64,000 bases of DNA. Source: Nocardia amikacinitolerans NBRC 108937 (GTDB lineage: Bacteria; Actinomycetota; Actinomycetes; Mycobacteriales; Mycobacteriaceae). Where the stretch lies: assembly GCF_001612615.1 (NCBI RefSeq), contig NZ_BDAU01000008.1, positions 62,001 through 126,000 of the forward strand. The letters are read 5' to 3'. Each line of letters starts with the position of its first letter. The first letter of the stretch is position 1. Positions 26,535-34,689 of this stretch are shown piece after piece. The notes under the pieces were generated by a model. It worked only from the letters and a program-made list of their open reading frames with translations. It was not told where the DNA came from and made no database searches. Made by a program: the position numbers and the translations under genes.

Positions 26535-27887
26535 ATGGCAGGCACACACGGCAACCGTCTGGTGGGTGCGCGAGCGCTCGCGACTTTGGCCGACCTGGGG
26601 TTCGCATCGATCGCCTCGGGGGTGATCGCCCGCAGACGCGCGGTCATGGGGGTGCTGGAACGGACGCAGGCCGATCGGCGCGCGGTGGCGCGCATGCGCC
26701 GGTTGCGCGCCGAATTCGGCGCGGGCCCAGTCGAATTGGTGCTGCCGGGCCGTCGCGTCGTGATCGTGCTCGACCCGGACGACGTCGGAAGGGTGCTCGC
26801 GGACGCGCCGCGGCCGTTCGATCCCGCCAATCGCGAGAAGCGCGCCGCGCTGCGCCAATTCCAGCCGCACGGCGTGCTGCTCTCGGAGGGGCCGGTGCGC
26901 GCGCAGCGGCGGGCGGTGAACGAGGCGGCGCTGGACACCTCCGCGCCGTTGCATCGCCTCGCCGAACCGTTCGCCGAGATCATCGCCGACGAGGCACGCG
27001 ACCTCACCGCGTCGGCGCTGCGCCGCGGCCACCTGAACGCCGACCAGTTCACCGCGGACTGGTGGCGGCTGGTCCGCAGGCTGGTGCTCGGCAGGCGCGG
27101 ACGCGACGACGAGGCGATCACCGACGAACTGTGGAAGCTGCGCTCGGCCGCCAACTGGTCGTTCCTCGCGCTGCCGCAGCGCGGGCGGCGGGATCGTTTC
27201 ACCGAACGGCTCTACCGCTATGCGGAAGCGGCCGATCCGGACAGCCTGGTCGGCGCGCTGGCGGCGACCGCGGCGGGCGGCGCGGTGGATCCGGTCGGTC
27301 AGATTCCGCACTGGCTCTTCGCATTCGACGCGGCGGGGATCGCCACGAGCCGCGCCCTCGCGCTGCTGGCCACCCATCCGGATCAGCACGCCCGCGCGAC
27401 CGCCGACGCCGCGGACCCGCACACCCCGCAGACCCGCGACTACCTGCGCGCCTGCGTCCTGGAATCGGTCCGGCTCTGGCCGACGACGCCGGTCATCCTG
27501 CGCGACATCACCGAGGACACCCAGTGGCGGACAGGCGCGGACCGGTTCACCATCGAGGGCGGCGCGGCGCTGATGATCGTGGTCCCCGCGTTCCATCGCG
27601 ACACCGAGCTGCTGCCCTTCGCCGACCGGTTCGCCCCCGACCTGTGGTTGGAGGGGCTCGCGGAGCAGTACCCGCAGCTGGTGCCGTTCAGCGCGGGCCC
27701 GGCGGTGTGCCCCGGCCGCAACCTGGTGCTCTTCACCACCAGCACCCTGCTCGCCCACCTGGTGGACGCCGCCGACTACCGGCTTCGCTCCACCCCGTCG
27801 CTGTCGCCCGAAAGCCCACTTCCCTTGACCCTCAACAACTTCGGCCTCGACTTCGCGATCACACCCGCGGTGACGCGCGCTAGGTGA
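26535..27887 (+). CDS. Cytochrome P450-like protein with altered I-helix
   Basis: 450 aa. N-terminus MAGTHGNRLVGARALATLADLGF could lie on the membrane. ExxR motif ESVRLWPTT (~309) and heme loop FSAGPAVCPGRNLVLF (Cys ~391) are intact. The I-helix reads FDAAGIATSRALALL (~264-278): the usual Asp/Glu before Thr is replaced by Ala, which in other P450s changes proton delivery and often marks peroxide use, dehydratase or isomerase chemistry. PERF region present. No redox partner adjacent. Ribosome site GGAGGAGG precedes the ATG. Confidence 0.88.
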   Translation: MAGTHGNRLVGARALATLADLGFASIASGVIARRRAVMGVLERTQADRRAVARMRRLRAEFGAGPVELVLPGRRVVIVLDPDDVGRVLADAPRPFDPANREKRAALRQFQPHGVLLSEGPVRAQRRAVNEAALDTSAPLHRLAEPFAEIIADEARDLTASALRRGHLNADQFTADWWRLVRRLVLGRRGRDDEAITDELWKLRSAANWSFLALPQRGRRDRFTERLYRYAEAADPDSLVGALAATAAGGAVDPVGQIPHWLFAFDAAGIATSRALALLATHPDQHARATADAADPHTPQTRDYLRACVLESVRLWPTTPVILRDITEDTQWRTGADRFTIEGGAALMIVVPAFHRDTELLPFADRFAPDLWLEGLAEQYPQLVPFSAGPAVCPGRNLVLFTTSTLLAHLVDAADYRLRSTPSLSPESPLPLTLNNFGLDFAITPAVTRAR

Positions 27888-28176
27888 TCGGTCCCGATCG
27901 CCGGGCGGTGCTGCCTCAGGTCCGTGGTGCGCGAATGGTTCGGAGCAATGCGCTGTGGACCACGCGCGTCGCGCCGCGTGCCCGACGACCTGTCTGAAGC
28001 GCAGGTCCGTCGTGAGAAGGGGCTCAGGTGCGCAGGTCGCTCGGAGCAACGGTGCTGCGTATGACGCGGACGTTGTGACGCGCACTGGTGAATGATCCAA
28101 AGCGGCTGCGGCGCTGTGGATCACGTCCGGGCTCGCGGGTGGCGCCGCGCGGCGGCTCAGGAAACGGGGTGCCGGC

Positions 28177-28713
28177 TCAGGCGTACGCGGTGCGCAGGGC
28201 GAACCAGCCGGTGGTCGGGTCCGCGAAGCCGTGGTAGACGAGCGGCGCGCGCTGGTCGAGAGCGAAGTGCCGATAGACCGCGAGCATGGCCTGCCGGATG
28301 GATTCGGCCTGGAAGTCCTCGCTGCGGCGGAAGCCGATGCGGCGTTCGGGCAGCAGCGCCAGCCGGGCCACCTCGGCGCGGTCGCCGAGATCGAGTCCGA
28401 AGGGATCGATGATCAGGTGGTCGTGCAGGATCGCGTGCAGCCGGTCGGGGTCGGGCAGGTGCGTCTTGCACGGGCGCAGCTCGGCGTGGATCGATGGTTC
28501 GGAGCGGCCGGGCACGGTCGGCGTCTCGAGCGAGTCGACCAGCGCGACATCGGGCCGCGGCGGCACGTCGGGATCGTCGACGGTCGCCTGTTCCAGCAGA
28601 TGCACGATGTTCCCGCCGGGCATCAGGGGTTCCGCGACGAGGAAGACGGTGACCGAGGGGCAGCGGCAACCCTGGCCGGTGAGACAGACCTTCGCGGGAA
28701 GCGGATAGGACAT
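28177..28713 (-). CDS. Hypothetical protein with N-terminal Cys cluster, 178 aa
   Basis: ATG at 28713 preceded by GGAGGACAC. Begins MSYPLPAKVCLTGQGCRCPS, with three Cys in nine residues (~10-18) and a fourth Cys near 82 (LRPCKTHLP), possible ligands for zinc or an iron-sulfur centre. The rest is mixed alpha/beta and soluble, with DHLIIDPFGLDLGDRAEVARL and an aromatic C-terminus. No family recognised. It sits alone, with a 289-bp repeat-containing gap on its 3' side and the divergent permease upstream. Confidence 0.65.
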   Translation of the reverse strand: MSYPLPAKVCLTGQGCRCPSVTVFLVAEPLMPGGNIVHLLEQATVDDPDVPPRPDVALVDSLETPTVPGRSEPSIHAELRPCKTHLPDPDRLHAILHDHLIIDPFGLDLGDRAEVARLALLPERRIGFRRSEDFQAESIRQAMLAVYRHFALDQRAPLVYHGFADPTTGWFALRTAYA

Positions 28714-28892
28714 GTGTCCTCCTCCGGAAGCGGACGAGCGATCGGCGAGGGGCAACTGCATTGCGAGCCCACATTGCATGGTAATCCGCGACGAAGGCCG
28801 GTGACAGGGGTTCGCGGCGGGCCCGTTCAACGGCTGTGCGGCGGTCACCTCGTGTGTGATCGTTGGACGGTGAGCGCCCTCGCGGAGCACGG

Positions 28893-29669
28893 ATGAACGC
28901 GGCGATACGGCCCGACCTCGGCCTCGCGGCGTTGTGCGTCGCGCTGGCGATCGGGGCGGCCGCGGTGTATCGGGTGGCGCGGCTGGGTTCACCGTTCGTG
29001 GCGCCCCGCGCGGCTCTTCGCGGCGCCGTGCAATTGGCGGTTGTCGCGCTCGTGTTGGCGGCGGCGCTGGCCAACCTGTGGTCGGCGATCCTGGTGCTCG
29101 CCGTCATGTTCGTCGCCGCGGTGGTGACCTCGGCGCGGCGCTCGGGTGCTGGGAAGTCCGCGCCGTGGCTGGCGCTGGCGCTTGGCGCGGGCGTCGGAGC
29201 GACGCTGCCGCCCATGTTGCTCAGCGGTGTGGTCCCGATGACGGGCGTGGCGGTGGTGCCGGTCGGCGGGATCGTTCTCGGCGGCGCCATGACCGCGACG
29301 TCGCTGGCGGCGCGGCGCGCCCTCGACGCGGTCGACCAGCGGCGCGGCGAGGTCGAAGCAGCGCTGAGCCTGGGCTTCACCGAGCGGGACGCGCGGCTGG
29401 AGGTGATCCGCCCGACCGCTGTCGACGCGCTGCTGCCCGGCGTCGACCAGACCCGCACGGTCGGATTGGTCACGCTGCCCGGCGCGTTCGTCGGTGTGCT
29501 GATCGCCAGCGGCTCGGCCATCCAGGCGGGCGCGGTCCAGATCCTGGTGCTCTCGGGTCTGTTGCTCGCCCAGACCTGCGCAGTCGCGGTCACCATCGAA
29601 CTCGTCGCCCGCAATCGCGTCTTACGACAGTCGGGCGCGCACGTCGCCGGGGCGGGGAGCGGCCGGTGA
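28893..29669 (+). CDS. FetB/UPF0014-family ABC-type permease
   Basis: 258 aa with seven hydrophobic segments. The family core is visible: ATLPPMLLSGVVPMTGVAVVPVGGIVLGGAMTA region, then LSLGFTERDARLEVIRPTAVDALLPGVDQTRTVGLVTLPGAFVGVLIASG, containing the coupling-helix sequence for an ATPase. E. coli FetAB of this family exports iron. Here no FetA-type ATPase gene is adjacent, so the partner must be elsewhere. GGAG lies 6 nt before the ATG; a longer start 30 nt upstream is less likely. Confidence 0.87.
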   Translation: MNAAIRPDLGLAALCVALAIGAAAVYRVARLGSPFVAPRAALRGAVQLAVVALVLAAALANLWSAILVLAVMFVAAVVTSARRSGAGKSAPWLALALGAGVGATLPPMLLSGVVPMTGVAVVPVGGIVLGGAMTATSLAARRALDAVDQRRGEVEAALSLGFTERDARLEVIRPTAVDALLPGVDQTRTVGLVTLPGAFVGVLIASGSAIQAGAVQILVLSGLLLAQTCAVAVTIELVARNRVLRQSGAHVAGAGSGR

Positions 29670-29686
29670 AATCGGCCACCTAAATT

Positions 29687-29708
29687 GTAACTTCGAGTAA
29701 CAGTTACT
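29687..29708 (+). promoter_or_regulatory. GTAAC direct repeat and overlapping palindrome upstream of hydrolase
   Basis: GTAAC at 29687-29691 and 29697-29701 form a direct repeat with 5-nt spacer, the spacing reported for MtrA response-regulator sites in actinobacteria. The second copy is also part of the palindrome AGTAACAGTTACT (29696-29708). Located about 67 bp before the start at 29775 in AT-rich DNA. Either MtrA or a dimeric repressor could bind; not decided. Confidence 0.45.
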
Positions 29709-29774
29709 TACACTCGGTGCTGCTGGGAACGATCCGGCGATCGACTCGAATCCATCCGTGCACTGAGGAAAAGC

Positions 29775-30827
29775 GTGATCTTCACCGAGCTGGCGCGTGC
29801 GCTCGACAACGGCTGGGCGCTCACCTTCGGCGGTGGCGTCGAACCCGCCAATCCGACCCCCTCTACGGTGCTCTACGACGAGCCGCACCGGCAGCTGCGC
29901 CGCTACGAGGGCGCGCACGGCTCCGGCAACCCGGTCCTGCTTGTGCCGCCGCTCGCGGTGCACAGCTCCTGCTTCGATCTGCGCCAAGGGCAGAGCCTGG
30001 CCCAGTTCCTGCTCGACACCGGGCGCGCGCCCTACGTCGTCGACTACGGCCGGATCACGTTCGCAGACCGGAATCTGGGCTTCGAGGAGTGGATCGACGA
30101 CATCGTCCCGACCGCCATCGCCCGGGTCAGTGCCGAGCACGGCGGGGCCGAGGTCGATGTCATCGCCTGGTCGCTCGGCGGCACCCTAGCGCTGCTCACC
30201 GCCGCCGAACACGCGGACCTGCCGATCGCCTCGGTCACCGCGCTCGGCACCCCGATCGATTACCGGCGCCACCCGATGCTCGCGCCATCCCGGCTGCTCG
30301 CCCGCGTGACCGGTGGCCGCGAAGTCGCCTGGTCCACCGCGTTGTTCGGCGGCATTCCGGCGTTCGCCGTGCAGCTCGGGTTCCGCGGTATGGCGCTGCC
30401 GCGGGAGCTCATGCGCCCGTGGTTCATCGCCCGCAATCTGGGTCGCAGCGAGGCGCTGGCGCGGATGGAGGCGATCGACCGGTTCATCGGACGGATGCCC
30501 GGCTATCCCGGCCGCCTGTACCGGCAGAACCACCGGCTGATGATCCTCGGCAACCACATGGCGAAGGGCAGTATCCCGCTCGGCCCGGACCGGGTGATCG
30601 AGATGGCCAAGGTGAGCTGCCGGGTGCTGCTCGTCGGCAGTCCCTCGGACAACATCGCGCCCGCCGCCACGGTCGCGCCGGGCGTGCGGGTGCTCACCGG
30701 CGCGGCCGAGGCCCGCTATGTCGAAGTGCCGCGCGCCAGCCACCTCGGGCTCGTCGCCGGGCCGGAGGCGGCCAGCTGGGCGGTCATCGACGAATTCTTG
30801 GGCAGTGCCGTGCTCGCGAACCGCTGA
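29775..30827 (+). CDS. Alpha/beta hydrolase, PhaC-like
   Basis: 350 aa. Seen: NPVLLVPPLAVHSSCFDLRQGQSLAQFLLDTGRAPYVVDYG (the PhaC-type segment), nucleophile elbow IAWSLGGTLAL (Ser ~137), RVLLVGSPSDNIAP with the Asp, and VPRASHLGLV with the His. Polyhydroxyalkanoate synthases have Cys in the lipase box; here it is Ser (W-S-L-G-G), so this is more likely a hydrolase or acyltransferase related to PhaC than a polymerase. Not in an operon; a GTAAC/palindrome element lies upstream. Confidence 0.82.
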   Translation: MIFTELARALDNGWALTFGGGVEPANPTPSTVLYDEPHRQLRRYEGAHGSGNPVLLVPPLAVHSSCFDLRQGQSLAQFLLDTGRAPYVVDYGRITFADRNLGFEEWIDDIVPTAIARVSAEHGGAEVDVIAWSLGGTLALLTAAEHADLPIASVTALGTPIDYRRHPMLAPSRLLARVTGGREVAWSTALFGGIPAFAVQLGFRGMALPRELMRPWFIARNLGRSEALARMEAIDRFIGRMPGYPGRLYRQNHRLMILGNHMAKGSIPLGPDRVIEMAKVSCRVLLVGSPSDNIAPAATVAPGVRVLTGAAEARYVEVPRASHLGLVAGPEAASWAVIDEFLGSAVLANR

Positions 30828-30863
30828 GGTCTTCCCGGTCCACGGGCGAACAAGCGACGGGCC

Positions 30864-31694
30864 TCAGAGCCCGACCAGTCGCGCGCTCACCTCGTCCAAT
30901 CGCTCGGCGAGCGCGTCGTCTTGGGCGCGGCGCGACGGGGTCTTGAGCGCGTTGTTCTGGAAATAGCGTCCGCTGTGCTCGGCGGGTTCCGGCGCCGTGG
31001 CGAGATAGGCGAGCCTGCGGCCGCCCTCGGCGGCCGGAATCATGAAGAGCCGCTTGGCGATCGCCGCGAACGGCCTGCCCCACCACGGCATCGCGTCCCA
31101 GATCCCGGTCGCCACCGCACCGGGGTGGAAGGCGTTGACGGTCACCCCGGTGCCCTCCAGCCGCCGCGCCAGCGCGCGCACGTAGAGGATGTTGGCCAGC
31201 TTGGACTGGCTGTAGGCCTTCTCGCCGGAGTAGCCGCGCGACATGTTCAGGTCGTCGAAATCGAGGTTGGCGCCGTAGTGCATGACCGACGAGGTGAACA
31301 GGATGCGCGAGGGCGCGCTGCGCCGCAGCAGGTCGAGCAGCAGCTCGGTGAGCAGGTAGCCGCCGAGATGGTTGACCGCGAAGGTGGCCTCGACCTCGTC
31401 GTCGGTCACGACGCGCTGCGGATAGAAGCCGCCCGCGTTGTTGGCGAGCACGTCGAGGCGGTCGTAGTTCGCGAGCACCTTTCCGGCCAGCTCGCGCACC
31501 GCGGACCGGCTCGCGAAATCGCACACCAGCGTGTCCACCTGTCCCGCGCCCGCTTCGCGGACCAGTCGTGCGGCACGGTCGAGCTTCTCGGGATTGCGTC
31601 CGACGAGTATCAGGTGATCGCCTGCTTCGCCCAGTTGCCGCGCGGCTTCCAGACCGATACCCGACGTCGCCCCCGTGATCAGGATCGTCTTCAT
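30864..31694 (-). CDS. Short-chain dehydrogenase/reductase, retinol-dehydrogenase-like
   Basis: 276 aa from ATG 31694 (a GTG 9 nt upstream also possible). Nucleotide loop TGATSGIGLEAARQL (~7-21), NNAGG (~87-91), catalytic Ser in FTSSVMHYG and Tyr-Lys in YSQSKLAN (~156-163), then FHPGAVATGIW. The long substrate loop and sequence type match the RDH/WW-domain oxidoreductase branch, which acts on lipophilic alcohols or ketones with NADP(H). Substrate unknown. 37 bp before the AI-2E transporter stop on the same strand, so co-transcription is possible. Confidence 0.87.
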   Translation of the reverse strand: MKTILITGATSGIGLEAARQLGEAGDHLILVGRNPEKLDRAARLVREAGAGQVDTLVCDFASRSAVRELAGKVLANYDRLDVLANNAGGFYPQRVVTDDEVEATFAVNHLGGYLLTELLLDLLRRSAPSRILFTSSVMHYGANLDFDDLNMSRGYSGEKAYSQSKLANILYVRALARRLEGTGVTVNAFHPGAVATGIWDAMPWWGRPFAAIAKRLFMIPAAEGGRRLAYLATAPEPAEHSGRYFQNNALKTPSRRAQDDALAERLDEVSARLVGL

Positions 31695-31731
31695 GAAACC
31701 CACACTGCCACAGCGTCATGCGTCGCGGGGC

Positions 31732-32865
31732 TCACCGCGCGGGTTCGGCCTCCGCCTCGTCGTCCGGTTCCGGCGGCTGCGTCGCCTCGTCGATCTGCTC
31801 GCCCACGTAACGCAGCACGACCGCGACCATGGCGGCGACCGGCACCGCGAGGAACGCGCCGACGATGCCGTACAGCGAGCCGCCCGCCGTCACGGCGAGC
31901 AGCACCACCACCGCGTGCAGCTGCATGCTTCGGCTCTGCAACACCGGTTGCAGCACATTGCCTTCCAGCTGCTGCACGGCCAGGATGATGCCGAGCACGA
32001 TCAACGCGGTCGTCACGCCGTTGGCGACCAACGCGACCAGCACCGCGAGCGCGCCTGCGACGAACGCTCCGACGATCGGGATGAAGCCGCCGAGGAAGGT
32101 CAGCACGGCGAGAACCGCGGCGAGCGGGACGCCGAGAATCACCAGGCCCGCGCCGATCAACACCGCGTCGATCAGGCTGACCAGTGCCTGGGTGCGGATG
32201 AAACCGCCGAGGGTGACCCAGATCCGGCTCAGCACCTCCTCGAAGTGCCTGCCGCCGCGGGACCCGGTCACGTTGTGCAGCCAGGGCATGAAGCGCGGCC
32301 CGTCCTTGACGAAGAAGAACGCGAGCACCAGCACAAGGAACAGGGTGACCAGCGCCGAGGTGGCGGTGGTGACGCCGCTGAAGACGCCGGTCGCGATCTG
32401 CTCGGCGCTGGACTGCAACCGGGAGACGATGGCGTCCACCGCGGAATCGAGCTGCTCGTCGCGGACGTTCAGCGGCGGGCCCTGCAACCAGTGCCGGACC
32501 CGGTTGACGCCCTCGGTCGCCTTGTCGGCCAACTCCGGCGCCTGATCCACCACCGAGGGCACGATCAGCGCGATCACTCCCGCGAGCAGACCGAGGAAGC
32601 CGAGTATCGACAGCGACGCGGCGAGCGCGGGCCGCAGACCGTGTTTCGTCAACCACCGGGTCGGCGGCCACAGCACGGTGGCGACCACGACGGCAAGCGC
32701 CACCGGCAGTACAACCACCCACAGGCGGGCGACGAGGAAGCCGAGCACCCAGGCGCCCGCGGCGATCGCGACTACGCACAGCGACCATTTGGCCAGCCAG
32801 AGCAGTCCGATGCCGATCACATCTCCGCGCTCGGGCGGCTCGAGTGCCTTCTTCGGCTCGGTCAC
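31732..32865 (-). CDS. AI-2E family transporter (PerM/TqsA-like)
   Basis: 377 aa from GTG 32865 with GGAGGG upstream; the longer frame is not supported. Eight hydrophobic segments: two early pairs, a long soluble loop (~120-175), then FFFVKDGPRFMPW and the tight cluster of C-terminal helices with FLGGFIPIVGAFVAGALAVLVAL, typical of the family. C-terminal tail acidic. Members export AI-2 or act as Na+/H+ antiporters; mycobacterial paralogues are uncharacterised. Divergent from the flavoprotein gene. Confidence 0.88.
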   Translation of the reverse strand: MTEPKKALEPPERGDVIGIGLLWLAKWSLCVVAIAAGAWVLGFLVARLWVVVLPVALAVVVATVLWPPTRWLTKHGLRPALAASLSILGFLGLLAGVIALIVPSVVDQAPELADKATEGVNRVRHWLQGPPLNVRDEQLDSAVDAIVSRLQSSAEQIATGVFSGVTTATSALVTLFLVLVLAFFFVKDGPRFMPWLHNVTGSRGGRHFEEVLSRIWVTLGGFIRTQALVSLIDAVLIGAGLVILGVPLAAVLAVLTFLGGFIPIVGAFVAGALAVLVALVANGVTTALIVLGIILAVQQLEGNVLQPVLQSRSMQLHAVVVLLAVTAGGSLYGIVGAFLAVPVAAMVAVVLRYVGEQIDEATQPPEPDDEAEAEPAR

Positions 32866-33031
32866 GACATGCCCTCCACTCGCTGACGCCTCACCGGGCC
32901 AGTCTCGCACGATGCCGCCCGCGCGGCCGATCACCGGCCGTCGCGGTGGCCGCGGCCCGGATTGCCCTGCGGATCTCCGGGTAGTGCCACGAAGTAGGAG
33001 CAGGCCGAACGCGAACCGAGGAGGCCCGATC

Positions 33032-33643
33032 ATGGCAGCACCGACCGCGCTGGCGCTGGTGTGCACGTTGAAGAAGTCACCGGGGGAATCCAGCAGCGAG
33101 CTCATCGCCAGGCAGGTGCTGGCGCGGCTGGCCGAGCACGACGTGAAGGGCGAGGTGCTTCGGCTCGTCGACTACGACATCCATCCCGGCATCACCGACG
33201 ACGAAGGCGCGGGTGATCAGTGGCCGCGGGTACGCGAACAGATCATGGCCGCCGACATTCTGCTCGTCGCCACCCCGACCTGGCTCGGGCACATGTCCTC
33301 GGTGGCGCAGCGGATGCTGGAGCGGCTCGACGCCGAGCTGTCCAACACCGACGAGCAGGGGCGGCCCGCGATGGTCGGGAAGGTCGGGCTTGCCGCGGTC
33401 GTCGGCAACGAGGACGGCGCGCACAAGATCGTGGCCGATATGTTCCAGGCGCTCAACGACATCGGCTTCACCATCCCGGCGCAGGGCTGCACCTACTGGA
33501 ACGGCCGCGCGATGGAGACCGTCGACTACGCGGATCTCGACGAAGTGCCCGAGCCGGTCGCGAGCGCCACCGCCGCCATGGCGCGCAATGCCGCGCACCT
33601 CGCTCGGCTGCTCGCCGACCAGCGCTATCCCGCTTACAAGTAG
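33032..33643 (+). CDS. NADPH-dependent FMN reductase/flavodoxin-like protein
   Basis: 203 aa from ATG 33032 with GAGGAGG upstream. Flavodoxin-fold signatures: LVCTLKKSPGESSSELIARQVLARL (FMN phosphate loop), LRLVDYDIHPGI, ADILLVATPTWLGHMSSVAQRMLERLD (isoalloxazine loop, ~80-105), VGLAAVVGNEDGAHKIVADMFQALNDIGFTIP. Likely an FMN-binding quinone or FMN reductase. Followed 73 bp later by the Rho_N small protein gene; both strong ribosome sites suggest high expression. Confidence 0.87.
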   Translation: MAAPTALALVCTLKKSPGESSSELIARQVLARLAEHDVKGEVLRLVDYDIHPGITDDEGAGDQWPRVREQIMAADILLVATPTWLGHMSSVAQRMLERLDAELSNTDEQGRPAMVGKVGLAAVVGNEDGAHKIVADMFQALNDIGFTIPAQGCTYWNGRAMETVDYADLDEVPEPVASATAAMARNAAHLARLLADQRYPAYK

Positions 33644-33716
33644 TGGATTTCTCTCGGCGCGAGCCGGTTTCTCCGGCATATCCCGGGTATCCGATCGATG
33701 AGGAGGTGTGTGTGAC

Positions 33717-34043
33717 ATGCCGAAGGAATGGACCGACAAACAGGAACGGCAGTACGAACACATCAAGGACTCGGCGCAGGACCGCGGCGCGAGCACCAAG
33801 CGCGCCAAGGAGATCGCGGCCCGCACCGTCAACAAGAACCGCGCGCAGTCCGGCCAGAGCAAGACCGCGAGCCGGTCCTCGGTCAAGGACAAGTCGCCGC
33901 AGCAGCGCGGCGGGCAGCGTTCGGGACGCAGCGGCCCGAAGGGGCCGACCAGGGACCAGCTGTACAACGAGGCCAAGAAGCGCAATATCAAGGGCCGCTC
34001 CAAGATGACCAAGAAGCAGCTGGAGAGCGCACTCGGCCGTTAG
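33717..34043 (+). CDS. Small basic protein with C-terminal Rho_N/SAP-like domain
   Basis: 108 aa with AGGAGGTG upstream of the ATG. N-terminal half is charged and helical (MPKEWTDKQERQYEHIKDSAQDRGASTKRAKEIAARTVNK), resembling plasmid-stabilisation-like proteins common in actinobacteria. The middle is Lys/Ser/Gln/Arg-rich and probably disordered. The C-terminal ~35 residues (TRDQLYNEAKKRNIKGRSKMTKKQLESAL) fit the Rho N-terminal/SAP fold that binds nucleic acid. DNA or RNA compaction under stress is a reasonable guess only. Confidence 0.8.
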   Translation: MPKEWTDKQERQYEHIKDSAQDRGASTKRAKEIAARTVNKNRAQSGQSKTASRSSVKDKSPQQRGGQRSGRSGPKGPTRDQLYNEAKKRNIKGRSKMTKKQLESALGR

Positions 34044-34627
34044 TCCGGCGCGCCGAGCAGCGCCGCGGCGGCCTGCTCGGCGAGATCGGCGGCGTGGTCC
34101 GGAATCTCTTGTCCGGCGCGTAGATACCGCAGGACCAGGGCGTAGGGCAGGTCGACCACGGCGAGCAGCACGCGGTCGGTGGCTCGGGCGCCCTCGTCGC
34201 CGGTGCGCGCGATCAACTCGGTCAGCGCGTTCTGTATCGCGGCATTGGCCCGCGCGGTGTCCGCGCGCGCCGCTTCGCTCCAGTCTCGTTCGCCCAGTTC
34301 CCGCGCCCCCGCGAGCAACACGGCCGCCTCGCGGGGGCTTCGCCGTGCCCAGTCGAGGGTCGCGCGTGCGCCGCGGCGGATCGCCTCCTCGGGCGGATCG
34401 ATGGTCAACACGGCGAGCAGTTCGTCGCGGAACCGGCCCAGCGTGCGGGTCCACAGCGCGGCGAGCAGCGCGGGCCGATCCGGAAACCGGTGGTAGACCG
34501 ACCCGCTCGGCGCGCCGACCGCCTTGGCCACCGCCGACATGGTGACCGCGGCGGGCCCGCCCGCGGCGAGGAGTTCGGCCGCGGCGTCCAGCAGCCGATC
34601 GGCGTCGTGCTTCGGGGGTCTTCCCAT
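34040..34627 (-). CDS. TetR-family transcriptional regulator
   Basis: 195 aa from ATG 34627; an in-frame ATG at 34654 lies inside the operator palindrome, so it is less likely. HTH: RLLDAAAELLAAGGPAAVTMSAVAKAVGAPSGSVYHRFPDRPALLAALW (~10-58). C-terminal domain helical, ligand unknown. Divergent from a two-gene operon (membrane protein plus SRPBCC protein) across a perfect dyad at 34651-34678. This layout indicates that it represses itself and the operon. Ends 4 bp into the convergent small gene. Confidence 0.9.
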   Translation of the reverse strand: MGRPPKHDADRLLDAAAELLAAGGPAAVTMSAVAKAVGAPSGSVYHRFPDRPALLAALWTRTLGRFRDELLAVLTIDPPEEAIRRGARATLDWARRSPREAAVLLAGARELGERDWSEAARADTARANAAIQNALTELIARTGDEGARATDRVLLAVVDLPYALVLRYLRAGQEIPDHAADLAEQAAAALLGAPD

Positions 34628-34650
34628 GTATTGGAGGATATGCTCTAATT

Positions 34651-34678
34651 CCATTTTAGAGATAACTCTCTAAAATGG
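34651..34678. promoter_or_regulatory. Perfect TetR operator palindrome between divergent genes
   Basis: CCATTTTAGAG (34651-34661) and CTCTAAAATGG (34668-34678) form a perfect 11-bp inverted repeat with a 6-nt spacer ATAACT, strikingly AT-rich for this genome. It contains in-frame ATGs for both flanking genes, which are therefore probably not the true starts. Confidence 0.8.
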
Positions 34679-34689
34679 AGGTGGACCGG

